51,561 nt of DNA from a bacterium (GCA_020854115.1 JADZGC010000006.1:1-51561), one strand, 5' to 3'; positions 8,903-17,706 are shown, counted from the first letter of the stretch. Notes: a model not told the origin generated them from the letters alone. Numbers and translations are program-made.

Positions 8903-10912
8903 CTATGAATCACTCTCATTTGCGTCAGATTTAGGCTTCGTCCAGGTAGTATATTCACAGTCCGGATATCGGCTGCAGCCCCAGAAGCGTCGCCCCTTCT
9001 TAGTCTTGCGCTCCACGAGCTCGCCTTCACGGCAATCTGGGCAGTCAATACCAGTTTTCTTGAGGATTGGTTTCGCATTCTTGCAGTCCGGCCAGCCCGA
9101 GCAGGCCAAGAACTGTCCAAAGCGACCCTGCTTAATGACCATCATTTTGCCACACAGATCACATTTCTCATCGGTTTCGATAACAGGCAACTGGGCCCGC
9201 GGGATACTCTCCTGCTTCTCCTCGATGAGCTTGTGCATCGGCTCATAATATTCTTTGATCACCGGTTTCCAAGCCCGCTTCCCTTCCGCTACATCATCGA
9301 GATGATCTTCCATCTCGGCAGTGAATTCAGGATCAGTCACAAAATCAAAGTGCTCACTCAAGAGCTCGCTCACCACCATGCCAGTAGGCTGCGGCACCAA
9401 ACGCTTATCTTCACTGAGAACATAGCCCCGCGAAATAATCGTCGCAATTGTCGGCGCGTAGGTACTTGGACGCCCGATACCAGCCTCTTCGAGCTTCTTC
9501 ACGAGTGTCGCCTCAGAGTATCGGGCCGGCGGCTGCGTGAAATGCTGATCGCCACGCACATCCTTCAAGGCGAGCGTTTCACCGTCTTTGATATCCGGTA
9601 GGATTGGCGCATCTTCTTTCGACTGCATCGGATAGACCTTCATAAAGCCATCAAATTTCATGACTCGCCCACTGGCACGCACACCATATTCTCGGTCGCC
9701 CTTTGCGGTAATTTTGATACTAGTCTGCTCAAACTCGGCTTCTGGCATTTGGCTCGCCAAGGCACGCTGCCAGATCAAGCGATAGAGCTTGGTCTCATCA
9801 GTATTCTGACGCTGTACCCGATCGGGATTCAGCTCTGGATTTGTAGGACGAATCGCCTCGTGAGCTTCTTGCGCACCACGCGACTTAGTTTTGAATGGTC
9901 GTGGCTTCTCGAGCGCGTATTGCTTACCATAACTATCGACAAGTGTATTGCGAATCGCCGAAAGCGCCTGCACCGACAAAGACACTGAGTCCGTACGCAT
10001 GTAGGAGATCAGACCAGCCTCATAGAGCCCTTGAGCAGCCCGCATAGTGCGTCTGGCGGCAAAGCCGAGCCTACGATACGCATCCTGCTGCAAAGTCGAG
10101 GTCGTAAATGGCGCCAGTGGATGCTTCTTCATTGGCTTCTTCTCGACTACATCAACTACATAGGTTGCGCCCTTGAGATCAGTCACCACAGCCATACTGT
10201 CCTTCTCATTCTTGAGATCAGCTTTCTCCCCTGCAATTTCAGCAAGACGAGCCACGAAGTCGCCTTGAGCTGCTGATAGATCGATATCAACTGTCCAATA
10301 CTCTTCAGCTTGGAAAGCCTCGATCTCTTTTTCGCGGTCAGTAATAAACTTCAAAGCCACACTCTGTACACGGCCTGCCGAAAGACCATAGCGGACTTTC
10401 TTCCACAAGACTGGCGAGAGTGAATACCCCACCAGTCGATCGAGCACACGCCTGGCCTGCTGTGCATCTACCAAGTCCTGATTAATATCACGTGGATGCG
10501 CGACGGCATCCTGCAAGGCTGGCTTCGTTATCTCCGAGAACGTGATGCGCTTCACTTGCTGTTCTGGCTTGAGATCAAGTGTTTGCGCGAGGTGCCAGGC
10601 GATCGCCTCCCCCTCGCGGTCAAGGTCGGTTGCGAGATACACGATATCCGCACCTTGCGTAGCCTTATTGAGAGCCTTGATCTTACTCGCCTGTCCGCGC
10701 GGCACCATATATTGCGGCTCAAAGTCATGCTCTACATCAATGCCAAGTTTTGACTTCGGCAAGTCGCGCACGTGTCCATAGCTTGCAACTACCTTATACC
10801 CCTTACCGAGATATCCCTCGATAGTCTTGCCCTTCGCTGGACTCTCTACGATAAGAACCGACTTCGTTGCCTTGGTTGCTTTGCTTGGTTTTGTTACTGC
10901 TTTCTTTGCCAT
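8903..10912 (-). CDS. topA: DNA topoisomerase I (type IA)
   Basis: Relaxes negative supercoils by transient cleavage of one strand. The Toprim domain starts at SVLIVESPAKGKTIEGYLG (about residues 18-36), with the acidic DLDREGEAIAWHL motif further on. The catalytic Tyr lies in GLISYMRTDSVSLS, near residue 305. Two C-terminal four-cysteine zinc ribbons are visible (CDLCGK...CSGWPDC and CPDC...CSRYPDC). At 669 residues it is shorter than the E. coli enzyme (865) but typical of reduced genomes. The N-terminus begins with a Lys/Thr/Ala-rich tail. The TACAAT -10 with TGA extension ends 7 bases before ATG, so the mRNA is probably leaderless. Confidence 0.97.
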   Translation of the reverse strand: MAKKAVTKPSKATKATKSVLIVESPAKGKTIEGYLGKGYKVVASYGHVRDLPKSKLGIDVEHDFEPQYMVPRGQASKIKALNKATQGADIVYLATDLDREGEAIAWHLAQTLDLKPEQQVKRITFSEITKPALQDAVAHPRDINQDLVDAQQARRVLDRLVGYSLSPVLWKKVRYGLSAGRVQSVALKFITDREKEIEAFQAEEYWTVDIDLSAAQGDFVARLAEIAGEKADLKNEKDSMAVVTDLKGATYVVDVVEKKPMKKHPLAPFTTSTLQQDAYRRLGFAARRTMRAAQGLYEAGLISYMRTDSVSLSVQALSAIRNTLVDSYGKQYALEKPRPFKTKSRGAQEAHEAIRPTNPELNPDRVQRQNTDETKLYRLIWQRALASQMPEAEFEQTSIKITAKGDREYGVRASGRVMKFDGFMKVYPMQSKEDAPILPDIKDGETLALKDVRGDQHFTQPPARYSEATLVKKLEEAGIGRPSTYAPTIATIISRGYVLSEDKRLVPQPTGMVVSELLSEHFDFVTDPEFTAEMEDHLDDVAEGKRAWKPVIKEYYEPMHKLIEEKQESIPRAQLPVIETDEKCDLCGKMMVIKQGRFGQFLACSGWPDCKNAKPILKKTGIDCPDCREGELVERKTKKGRRFWGCSRYPDCEYTTWTKPKSDANESDS

Positions 10913-10919
10913 GCTGGGT

Positions 10920-10925
10920 ATTGTA
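10920..10925 (-). promoter_or_regulatory. Extended -10 of topA (leaderless)
   Basis: TGA-TACAAT on the minus strand, 7 bases before the topA ATG. There is no room for a Shine-Dalgarno after the predicted start point. Confidence 0.6.
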
Positions 10926-11015
10926 TCAAATAATCCTTATGCTTTGCTGATATATAAAACTTGCCGAGTGTACATGTTTGGGGCACTGGCTGTCAAATAT
11001 TCAAATATAGAGATT

Positions 11016-11912
11016 TTATGACGACCGAGCGATCCACTGTCCCCCGCCCATTGCAACCACTTCGCCCGTCAGCTCAAGTAAGCTCAAGATCTCGAGTATC
11101 TGCTGAACTGGTCGCTGAGCCTTCACCGCAAGGCTTTCAGCCGACTGCGCCCGCTCGGCAAGAGCTGATAATAATGTGTGCTCAAGGGTACCGACGGCGT
11201 ACCTTTGCGTAACTTGGGTTTTCTCTTGTGGTCGCATAAGACCAAGTGCCGTCCATATGTCAGCAGCACCCAGGATTGGCACCGCCCCAGCCCGAATAAG
11301 ATTGTTTGGTCCTTCAGACCGTGGGTTTGTGATAGCGCCCGGCACCGCCATGACAATTCGATTTTCATCAAGCGCCAGGTGTGCTGTGATAAGCGAACCG
11401 GATCGCGCATCTGCTTCAGTGACCAATACCCCTCGACTTAAGCCGGCAATAATGCGATTACGAGCCGGGAAATGATGCTTCAAAGGCGGTGTACCATCAC
11501 TGTATTCCGACACGATTGCCCCACCTGATTGGATGATTTGCTCAGCCAAACGACGATTTGCCGCTGGATAGCACACATCAAGACCACAACCCAAGACCGC
11601 CACTGTCTTCCCGCCCGCCGCTACTGCTGCACGATGTGCTATAGTGTCGATACCATACGCTAGCCCACTGACGATCGTGATACCCGACTGAGCCAACTCA
11701 AAAGCCAAACGGTACGTCACCTCCTCGCCGTACTGTGTAGGCCGGCGCGTCCCAACGATGGCCACCGCTGGCCCATCAGGCATCTCGCCTCGGACATACA
11801 GACTACTTGGCGCGTCATGAATCTCACGGAGGTCCCCCGTAAATTTATTGCGCTTAAGCATTGTATATTGTGTAGTTGTTATGCTTGTATCATCTTGTTT
11901 ATTTCTATACAC
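11016..11912 (-). CDS. dprA: DNA processing protein DprA
   Basis: Binds incoming single-stranded DNA and loads RecA during natural transformation. The Rossmann-like DprA core is clear: VAIVGTRRPTQYG, VSGLAYGIDTIAHRAA, TVAVLGCGLDVCYP, HHFPARNRIIAGLSRGVLVTEA and SGSLITAHLALDENRIVMAVPG. The last ~65 residues form the usual winged-helix domain. At 298 residues it lacks an N-terminal SAM domain, as in many small-genome homologues. The start is GTG at 11912, supported by AAGGAG 10 bases upstream. A later ATG at 11861 would remove a poorly conserved 17-residue head. Prepilin genes elsewhere in the window fit a DNA-uptake ability. Confidence 0.95.
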   Translation of the reverse strand: MYRNKQDDTSITTTQYTMLKRNKFTGDLREIHDAPSSLYVRGEMPDGPAVAIVGTRRPTQYGEEVTYRLAFELAQSGITIVSGLAYGIDTIAHRAAVAAGGKTVAVLGCGLDVCYPAANRRLAEQIIQSGGAIVSEYSDGTPPLKHHFPARNRIIAGLSRGVLVTEADARSGSLITAHLALDENRIVMAVPGAITNPRSEGPNNLIRAGAVPILGAADIWTALGLMRPQEKTQVTQRYAVGTLEHTLLSALAERAQSAESLAVKAQRPVQQILEILSLLELTGEVVAMGGGQWIARSS

Positions 11913-11935
11913 TCAATAATCTCCTTGAAAATGTA

Positions 11936-11964
11936 TTGACATATAAGCTCAACTATGTTAGTAT
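11936..11964 (+). promoter_or_regulatory. Strong plus-strand promoter for a putative structured RNA
   Basis: TTGACA at 11936-11941, 17-base spacer, TAGTAT at 11959-11964 with TG one base before it (extended -10). It faces away from dprA, and no protein gene lies downstream on this strand. The same layout, ending in TGTTAGTATAC, recurs on the minus strand at 34631-34659. Confidence 0.7.
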
Positions 11965-11970
11965 ACATCG

Positions 11971-12222
11971 CGTACCTAAAAACTTTTTGAAAACCCGCTC
12001 TCTTCTTCAGGTAATACCCTGAAAGGGAGCGATCTGCTACTGCGGGGCCATATCCTAAAACTCACCCTCCTTTAGGTATACCGCAATAGCAGATCGCTCC
12101 CTTTCATGACCACGATCGTATAGAATACTTATTGACGATCGAAAAACCCCTCATACGGTGGCTTGGAAGGGATTAATGAAAAGTCCACATCGGTTCCGAC
12201 TGGTGTGGTCTTTTCATTTATA
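11971..12222 (+). ncRNA. Putative structured non-coding RNA (unknown family)
   Basis: A non-coding stretch with its own promoter and a terminator-like end. Elements in order: hairpin TTCAGG/CCTGAA (12006-12011, 12018-12023); a long hairpin in which 12021-12039 pairs perfectly over 19 bases with the segment ending at 12105, then a C/A mismatch, five more pairs (TGCGG/CCGCA), and an apical CCTAAA/TTTAGG stem with an 11-base loop; CGATCGT/ACGATCG (12113-12119, 12135-12141); and a terminal hairpin at about 12174-12218. The first two share bases 12021-12023, so they could be alternative folds. I see no tmRNA, RNase P RNA or SRP RNA signature. 6S RNA is possible from the rod-like shape and strong promoter, but unproven. 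Confidence 0.5.
12174..12222 (+). terminator. Terminator hairpin ending the putative RNA (possibly bidirectional)
   Basis: AATGAAAAG and CTTTTCATT pair over 9 bases. After a T/T mismatch, CCACA pairs with TGTGG. The 3' arm itself supplies the T-run (TCTTTTCATTTAT). The symmetrical arms could stop transcription on either strand. Confidence 0.6.
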
Positions 12223-12281
12223 CCGATATATTGAGTCTAGTAGAAATACGAACAAAAAGCGAGCATGAGGGGTATAAAGAC

Positions 12282-12310
12282 AGCTGAGGACATGACTATC
12301 ATCCTCAGCT
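12282..12310 (-). terminator. Terminator-like hairpin at the end of the scpA-to-glycosyltransferase operon
   Basis: AGCTGAGGA/TCCTCAGCT, a 9-base perfect stem with an 11-base loop, includes the stop codon of the glycosyltransferase gene. On the minus strand it is followed by GTCTTTAT, a weak T-rich tail. Confidence 0.5.
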
Positions 12311-12979
12311 AAGCCAGGGCTTGAAGCGCACCGGCAAGATGAACCGAGCGGTTCCAAGCAGCCATTCCTTGAAGACTGCGCGCTTGGCTATGTAGGCAGA
12401 TCGACGTGTCGGGTACTTATCGAGCTTATCAATAGATCTCACGCCGCGCATCAAGACTTTTGCGATTTGCCGCTTATTACGCAGTAGGCTCCAGCGACAA
12501 ATGGCATTCAGCGCCGCCTCTAAGGCCCAGCCTTGGTAATCAATCTCGCACACCTCCCAAAGCAAAGAGGCTCGAAAAGCACGTTCGCCAGAGAGACCGA
12601 CATGCCAGCGCCAGTGGAGCCGCTTGAACGTTGTGTCGCAAACCCCAGCTGCTTGTACATACCCTCCATGAACTACAGGGGCAAGCAAGGCTACGATGTG
12701 CTCCTCGCACAAACCCACCAGATCTGCGTCGAGCAGCAGAACTACGTCGTCACTTGCAACTCGCTGCGCCATTACGTATGTAATGGCATTTCCCTTGCCG
12801 CGCTCGGGGCAATCAATCACTTCAACCCCAAAGCACTCAGCACGCTCGCGCGTGTCGTCAGTAGAGCCGTTATTTGCAACCAGTACGAGATCGATCATGG
12901 TACAGCGCGTAGCAACTGCCAATACTCGCTCAATGCGTCCTGCCTCGTTGAAGGCAGGGATAATACAAATGGTACGCAC
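12305..12979 (-). CDS. Family 2 glycosyltransferase
   Basis: A 224-residue GT-A fold enzyme transferring sugar from an activated nucleotide donor. The start IIPAFNEAGRIERVL, the NNGSTDDT nucleotide-binding motif and the VVLLLDADLVGL metal-binding DxD are all GT2 features. No C-terminal membrane helices are present, so it resembles the short dolichol-phosphate-mannose-synthase-like or cytosolic GT2 proteins. The acceptor is unknown. The start is GTG, backed by a near-perfect AAAGGAGG four bases upstream. It is the last gene of the scp/dacA/der/pth run and may act in envelope glycan synthesis. Confidence 0.85.
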   Translation of the reverse strand: MRTICIIPAFNEAGRIERVLAVATRCTMIDLVLVANNGSTDDTRERAECFGVEVIDCPERGKGNAITYVMAQRVASDDVVLLLDADLVGLCEEHIVALLAPVVHGGYVQAAGVCDTTFKRLHWRWHVGLSGERAFRASLLWEVCEIDYQGWALEAALNAICRWSLLRNKRQIAKVLMRGVRSIDKLDKYPTRRSAYIAKRAVFKEWLLGTARFILPVRFKPWLS

Positions 12980-13063
12980 CCGTCCTCCTTTGGTATCGAA
13001 CTGGGTTTACTTCTCAGTCTGAAGAAATAGACGCATTCAGTAAAGCGTAAGACTAATACATTA

Positions 13064-13600
13064 TTACGCCGTCATGGCAATATGATACTGGCCCCGCAAT
13101 TCCTTGATCGCCCGACCAATAATCGCCTTCATTTGAGCTCGTTCTTCGTGCGAGAACCTGCCGAGTACAAACTCCTGTAGATCAACATGGCGCAAGAGAT
13201 CGTTGCCGATGCCGATTCGCAGTCGATTCACCTGATGACTATAATCTTTTGCGACCGAGCGCAGACCATTATGATGCGCTCCTGTCACAATCCCCCGTCG
13301 AAATCGCATATCACCAAAGTCTAGATCGCGATCATCAACCACGATACACACCTGTTCTGGGTCTACCTTATAATAATCAGCCACCGCTCGGACAGCCCGT
13401 CCGGAGTCATTCATATAAGTCTGTGGCTTTACGAGCAAGGTATCAGAAATGGCCGCAACCTGTGCACACCAAGCTGGCTTATCTTGCCAGGCAACGTGGG
13501 CTTGTTCAGCCAGCTCGTCGACGACCGCAAACCCGACATTATGACGCATACCGTCATATTGTCGACCCGGATTACCTAATCCTACAATAATCTGCTTCAT
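13064..13600 (-). CDS. pth: Peptidyl-tRNA hydrolase
   Basis: Recycles peptidyl-tRNA released by stalled ribosomes. At 178 residues it carries IIVGLGNPGRQYDGMRHNVGF with the catalytic His, then KPQTYMNDSGRAV, and later GAHHNGLRSV (family usual GGHNGLRS). The VVDDRDLDFG segment, with DDRD for the common DDLD, is in the right place. The der stop codon is directly adjacent (TAA-ATG), with AAGGGA just upstream as Shine-Dalgarno, so translation is probably coupled to der. Confidence 0.96.
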   Translation of the reverse strand: MKQIIVGLGNPGRQYDGMRHNVGFAVVDELAEQAHVAWQDKPAWCAQVAAISDTLLVKPQTYMNDSGRAVRAVADYYKVDPEQVCIVVDDRDLDFGDMRFRRGIVTGAHHNGLRSVAKDYSHQVNRLRIGIGNDLLRHVDLQEFVLGRFSHEERAQMKAIIGRAIKELRGQYHIAMTA

Positions 13601-14962
13601 TTATTCCCTTGCTGCTTCGCGATCCTGCTTATATTTACTCTCAAATATAATCTTAAGCGGGATGCCAGCCAAATCATAGTGGGCTCGCAGACTATTCTCG
13701 ATATAGCGCTTGTATGAGAAGTGGATCTGATCAGGCTTGGTACCAAAGATCGTCAGTGTCAGAGGCAGGCTAGCTGTTTGCACGACATAATTCAAACGAG
13801 CATGTTGATTCGAGCCTGTTGAGGGTGGCTGTTTCGCAACTACCTTTTGCAAAAATGCATTAAGTTCTTTTGTAGGAATCTTTGTATCCAGTCGGCTGGC
13901 GATCGAAGCGATCTGAGCTTCAAGCTGCTTGATGTGCAGACCCGTTTCAGCCGATATCAAAACATATGGTGCCCACGGAATAAACTCAAATTCATGGCGT
14001 AACACACGATCAATGCGCTTCAGCTCTGCTTCCGTGCGTTCGAGCAAGTCGATTTTATTTACAGCCAATATCAGTCCTCTGCCTGCCTCTTGAATAAGTC
14101 CAGCTAAGCGTTGATCTTGCCCGGTTACCAACTCCTCAACGTCGAGTAGTAAGAGGCAGATATCCGCCTGATCTATGGCTTGCTCAGCTCGCTTCAGAGA
14201 ATATTTCTCGACCCCCTTTGCGACCTTGCCTGGACGTCGAATACCAGCTGTATCCACAAACCGCCACATCTGATCACCGACCTTACGCGTGATCTCAAGA
14301 CTATCGCGCGTTGTACCGGCCTGCTCGCTTACGATAGCAGCCTGACGACCAGCCAGCTGATTCAACAGACTTGATTTGCCTACATTCGGGCGACCAATGA
14401 TTGCAATCGACACACTCGGCTGATCACTTAATGCCATCTCTCTCGAACGCGGCAGCACTGAGCGAAGATAATCCGATACCGCATCAAAACCGATATTATG
14501 AATCGCAGACACTGCAAACACTTGCTTAATACCGAGCGCTTGATAGGTGTCTAAGTTTGCGGACTGCTTGTCGATCTGATTCGCAAGGAGAATTAGTGGC
14601 TTCTGGAGCTTATGGGCGCGAGCTGCCAACCTGCGCTCTTCATCAGATACGGGCTGGCTCGCATCCACCACCATGGCGATCACCGAAGCCGACTCGAGAG
14701 CTACATCGAGCTGAGTCATAGCAGCAGTTTGGATACTATCATCTCCCTTGGCGACATGCCCAGCGCTATCGCGCAACATAAAACGCACCCCATCAAGATC
14801 CACCTCGTGTGCCGAAGTATCTCGAGTAGTGTGAGCTTGATCGTGGACGATTGCTTGGCGGCGACCGAGCAATCGATTGACGATGCTCGACTTGCCAACA
14901 TTTGGCAGCCCGATCAACACAAGTTCTGGGAGTGAAGTTGTTTTCATATACTTTAGTATCAT
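13601..14962 (-). CDS. der: Ribosome-assembly GTPase Der (EngA)
   Basis: Double-GTPase needed for 50S subunit maturation. Domain 1: GLPNVGKSS (P-loop), TTRDT, DSAG, NQID. Domain 2: GRPNVGKSS, TTRDS, DTAG followed by IRRPGK, NKID. A KH-like C-terminal domain follows. 453 residues, normal length. The first G3 motif is DSAG rather than DTPG. The annotated start gives MILKYM. The internal ATG at 14947 would give a more usual N-terminus, and neither has a good Shine-Dalgarno. It lies 11 bases after dacA and abuts pth. Confidence 0.96.
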   Translation of the reverse strand: MILKYMKTTSLPELVLIGLPNVGKSSIVNRLLGRRQAIVHDQAHTTRDTSAHEVDLDGVRFMLRDSAGHVAKGDDSIQTAAMTQLDVALESASVIAMVVDASQPVSDEERRLAARAHKLQKPLILLANQIDKQSANLDTYQALGIKQVFAVSAIHNIGFDAVSDYLRSVLPRSREMALSDQPSVSIAIIGRPNVGKSSLLNQLAGRQAAIVSEQAGTTRDSLEITRKVGDQMWRFVDTAGIRRPGKVAKGVEKYSLKRAEQAIDQADICLLLLDVEELVTGQDQRLAGLIQEAGRGLILAVNKIDLLERTEAELKRIDRVLRHEFEFIPWAPYVLISAETGLHIKQLEAQIASIASRLDTKIPTKELNAFLQKVVAKQPPSTGSNQHARLNYVVQTASLPLTLTIFGTKPDQIHFSYKRYIENSLRAHYDLAGIPLKIIFESKYKQDREAARE

Positions 14963-14973
14963 TCGAGTTTTTG

Positions 14974-15852
14974 TTACTCTAACCTATCGAGTGCTAAGTG
15001 TATCAGAGAATCGCTCTCTTGAAAACGGTCAGGGCTACCTAGGACAACTGAGAGTGCTCGTCGCTGACCTTTTACCGCATAGGTAATCAAGCATTCTCCA
15101 GCCTTCAAGGTATAGCCCGTCTTGAGCCCCTGCACCTCGCTATTTTGAGTCAATAGTTGATTGGTAGTAGTCATAGCATATGTTTTACCCAAGGTAGTGT
15201 GCATTACAGCACTCGCCTGCTTCACGGTGGCGCGCACAATTTCACTCTCCAGCATGATGCGCGCAATAATCGATAGATCATAAGCGCTCGAAACATGCCC
15301 TTCAGCGTCGAGGCCCGTGGCATTCGCGAACTGCGTTTTATCCATACCAAGCTCTTTGGCGGTCGCATTCATCTTATCTACAAAAGCCTGCTCGGTTCCC
15401 GCATCCCAGCTCGCAAGTGTCACGGCAACATCATTCGCTGAATAAATTAACAGACCCTTCATCATCTCGCGCAATGTAAACTGTTCGCCCTCTTTGATAT
15501 TCAGACGCTGGCTATCCCCGTCAATCGTCGACACGGCCGGACCGACCGTCACCACATCATCAAGACTGTGATGTTTCAGGATAACGTAGCCTGTCATAAG
15601 CTTGGTCAAGCTCGCCATCGGCAATGCTGCGTCACTATTCTTGCTATAGAGCTGCTTGCCCGAATTCAAGTCCATCAGAAGAGCTGCTTTCGCGCCAACC
15701 GCAAAAGAATCCGGTGCGAGCGACTGCACCGCCAGTAATGGCTTCTGGGCCACTTCCGCCTGAGGCTGCACGTCGGGCATAGACGCTGGTAACCCAAAGG
15801 AAGGCGCCGCTAGCATGACGCTCAGTGCTACGCGCGCCAGCCATTCAAACAT
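14974..15852 (-). CDS. dacA: D-alanyl-D-alanine carboxypeptidase (PBP5/DacA family)
   Basis: Removes the terminal D-Ala from peptidoglycan stem peptides outside the membrane. The three penicillin-binding motifs are present: SLTK (residues ~82-85), SAN (~139-141) and KTG (~245-247). Residues 1-25 form a signal peptide. At 292 residues it ends soon after the KTG domain and lacks the C-terminal domain and amphipathic anchor of E. coli PBP5. The start overlaps the rluB stop by 8 bases with GAGGAG seven bases upstream. It lies in an operon with scpAB, rluB, der and pth, a mixed housekeeping set. Confidence 0.94.
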   Translation of the reverse strand: MFEWLARVALSVMLAAPSFGLPASMPDVQPQAEVAQKPLLAVQSLAPDSFAVGAKAALLMDLNSGKQLYSKNSDAALPMASLTKLMTGYVILKHHSLDDVVTVGPAVSTIDGDSQRLNIKEGEQFTLREMMKGLLIYSANDVAVTLASWDAGTEQAFVDKMNATAKELGMDKTQFANATGLDAEGHVSSAYDLSIIARIMLESEIVRATVKQASAVMHTTLGKTYAMTTTNQLLTQNSEVQGLKTGYTLKAGECLITYAVKGQRRALSVVLGSPDRFQESDSLIHLALDRLE

Positions 15853-16519
15853 TGATACGCTCCTCGCGCCAGACGCCAGGCTTCAAATCCTTGAGTGAAT
15901 ATTCCGCAATGCGTGTTCGCTTCAGCTCGAGCACTTCTATACCAAGTGATGCAAAACAACGGCGTATTTGACGGTTTTTGCCTTCATGCAGGACAACAAT
16001 ATAATCATTGGTCTGCCGATGAGTAACTTCCGGTAATCGCCACAGCGCCCCCGCTACATCAACCCCTCGTTTTAGCCGCTGAAGTTCAGCGGCAGTCAAC
16101 TGACGACTCAATGTTACTTCATAGCGTTTAGCTTTGACCTGACTCGGGTGTGTATACTGCTGAGCTAGGCCACCATCATTGGTAAGCAATATCAGTCCTT
16201 GACTGTCTTTGTCGAGGCGGCCAATAATCTTAAACCCCGCGTACTCCTCAGGGAGCGTATCAAATATTGTCCTCGACTGACCTTGATGAGCATGACTACA
16301 GATCTCACCGACTGGCTTATGATATGCGATTAGGCGCCTCGTCCGTGTGCCGCCTACTATCTCTATCCCGTCGAGCAAAACCGTACTCGACTCCCGGACT
16401 TGATCACCGAGCTTGACCTTCACTCCGTCAATACTCACGCGGCCTGCAATGATCAGTTCGTCTGCCTTACGACGAGCCGGTGCGACCCCCCGCTGCACCA
16501 ACCACTTATTGATCCGCAC
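15845..16519 (-). CDS. rluB: 23S rRNA pseudouridine synthase, RsuA/RluB family
   Basis: Isomerises uridine in ribosomal RNA. The N-terminal S4 RNA-binding domain starts MRINKWLVQRGVAPARRKAD. The catalytic Asp lies in GRLDKDSQGLILLTNDG, and the C-terminal part carries GKNRQIRRC(F), typical of RluB/E/F and RsuA. 224 residues. The start is GTG with GAAGGG eight bases upstream. It overlaps scpB by 14 bases. Linkage to scpAB is common for rluB in Gram-positive bacteria, which supports rluB over rsuA. The exact target uridine is inferred only. Confidence 0.93.
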   Translation of the reverse strand: MRINKWLVQRGVAPARRKADELIIAGRVSIDGVKVKLGDQVRESSTVLLDGIEIVGGTRTRRLIAYHKPVGEICSHAHQGQSRTIFDTLPEEYAGFKIIGRLDKDSQGLILLTNDGGLAQQYTHPSQVKAKRYEVTLSRQLTAAELQRLKRGVDVAGALWRLPEVTHRQTNDYIVVLHEGKNRQIRRCFASLGIEVLELKRTRIAEYSLKDLKPGVWREERINV

Positions 16520-17024
16520 GTTTCAAACCCTTCACTTTTGGCAATGCTTTCAAGTCCCTAATCCCGACCAGCGCAAGAAACTGTGGCGTGGTCACATATT
16601 TGGGCTCAACAGACTTTGCATCCTGTGCACGAATGAGGCTTCGGCTCAACAGCGCCTTAATCGACGCCTCGCTCGACACACCGCGAGCTTGATCAATGCT
16701 CGCCTTCGTAACCGGCTGATGATACGCAATGATGGTCAAAACTTCCAGGGCAGCGGAGGATAATGGCTGCGCATGACGAGCGAAATACTTTTGGATAGCA
16801 GGTCGCACTGTGTCGTCTACGGCGAGCATATATCCGCCATCGTCATGCACGAGCATAAGGCCAAGTGGCGCAATCTGCTTCTCGATAACAGTGAGTATCC
16901 CCCTCAGCTGATCCTGCTCGATCCCCGCGATCTCGCACAATTGTGCGTCCGTAAGGGGCTGCGAGGTTACAAACAAGCTGGCAGACACCTGAGCGACATT
17001 GCTAGCTGGCTTTTGGCTGGACAT
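16506..17024 (-). CDS. scpB: Segregation and condensation protein ScpB
   Basis: Winged-helix (kite) subunit that binds ScpA in the SMC condensin complex. The tandem winged helices are visible, with SSAALEVLTIIAYHQPVTKASIDQARG as the most typical stretch (about residues 85-115). The longer reading frame begins at 17063, but ATG at 17024 has an excellent AAAGGAG six bases upstream and gives a normal 172-residue protein, so it was chosen. It overlaps scpA by 23 bases and rluB by 14. Confidence 0.94.
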   Translation of the reverse strand: MSSQKPASNVAQVSASLFVTSQPLTDAQLCEIAGIEQDQLRGILTVIEKQIAPLGLMLVHDDGGYMLAVDDTVRPAIQKYFARHAQPLSSAALEVLTIIAYHQPVTKASIDQARGVSSEASIKALLSRSLIRAQDAKSVEPKYVTTPQFLALVGIRDLKALPKVKGLKRADQ

Positions 17025-17697
17025 GTGCTTCTCCTTTGATATCGATGAGCTCCCACACATCACGCCGCACTAGCTCCAAGAGAGCCAGCACGTGTGCCAC
17101 CGTTTGGCGTTTGCTCGAATGACGCACCGCCTGTAGTACACCAGACCGAGCGGATATACGCTGGATCATTCCCTTGATCGTGTGATTGATATCGATGCGT
17201 GTGATTTTAACTGTGTGCTTCGAGACTGGCTTTGGCTGTTGCCGCCCCCGTACTGCTTCGTGCATGCGCACCAAGTCCTGCAAACTAACATTATCCGGCG
17301 GCAGGCTGCGCCAGAAGGAATGAGATTCTGGGCGCTCAATATACCGATTACTACGCGCTCCCACCCACCGAGCTGCCCGCCTCATAATTTGCAGCTGTCG
17401 CAGCTGTTCGGTTAAGCCTTCGAGTGAATCGGCTGCATCGTCTTCTTCGCCATCCTCTGCCACCATACCAAGTGCTTTGGTCTTATGCGACAGCAAGCGA
17501 GTACCAAGGTCGAGAAACCAACTCAACTCACGCGTATCAGCCTTCTCGAGCGCCGATACGTACGCAATATAATCACCTGTCACCTGACTAATCGACACGT
17601 CGGTGACGGGCAACTCTCGTCGCTCTATCAAATGAAGCAAGAGGTCAAGCGGCCCTTCGAAATTATCGAGCGCTACAGTATAAGAAACAGTCTGCAT
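17002..17697 (-). CDS. scpA: Segregation and condensation protein ScpA (kleisin)
   Basis: Kleisin that bridges the SMC heads in chromosome condensation. The start YTVALDNFEGPLDLLLHLIERRELPVTDV is the family signature, and the C-terminal winged helix that contacts SMC is in the last ~70 residues. 231 residues. It is the first gene of the operon. TATACT preceded by TGA ends 9 bases before the ATG, so the operon mRNA is probably leaderless or nearly so. An AAGGG next to the start is too close to be a normal Shine-Dalgarno. Confidence 0.95.
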   Translation of the reverse strand: MQTVSYTVALDNFEGPLDLLLHLIERRELPVTDVSISQVTGDYIAYVSALEKADTRELSWFLDLGTRLLSHKTKALGMVAEDGEEDDAADSLEGLTEQLRQLQIMRRAARWVGARSNRYIERPESHSFWRSLPPDNVSLQDLVRMHEAVRGRQQPKPVSKHTVKITRIDINHTIKGMIQRISARSGVLQAVRHSSKRQTVAHVLALLELVRRDVWELIDIKGEAHVQPKAS

Positions 17698-17706
17698 CTA
17701 CCCTTA

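Noticed and set aside
11971-12222. Identification as tmRNA, RNase P RNA or SRP RNA
   Set aside because: No tRNA-like acceptor/T arm with tag frame, no RNase P conserved segments and no SRP GGAAG-type core can be found in the right arrangement.
17025-17063. Longer scpB start inside scpA
   Set aside because: No Shine-Dalgarno; the 17024 ATG has an ideal one and gives the usual length.
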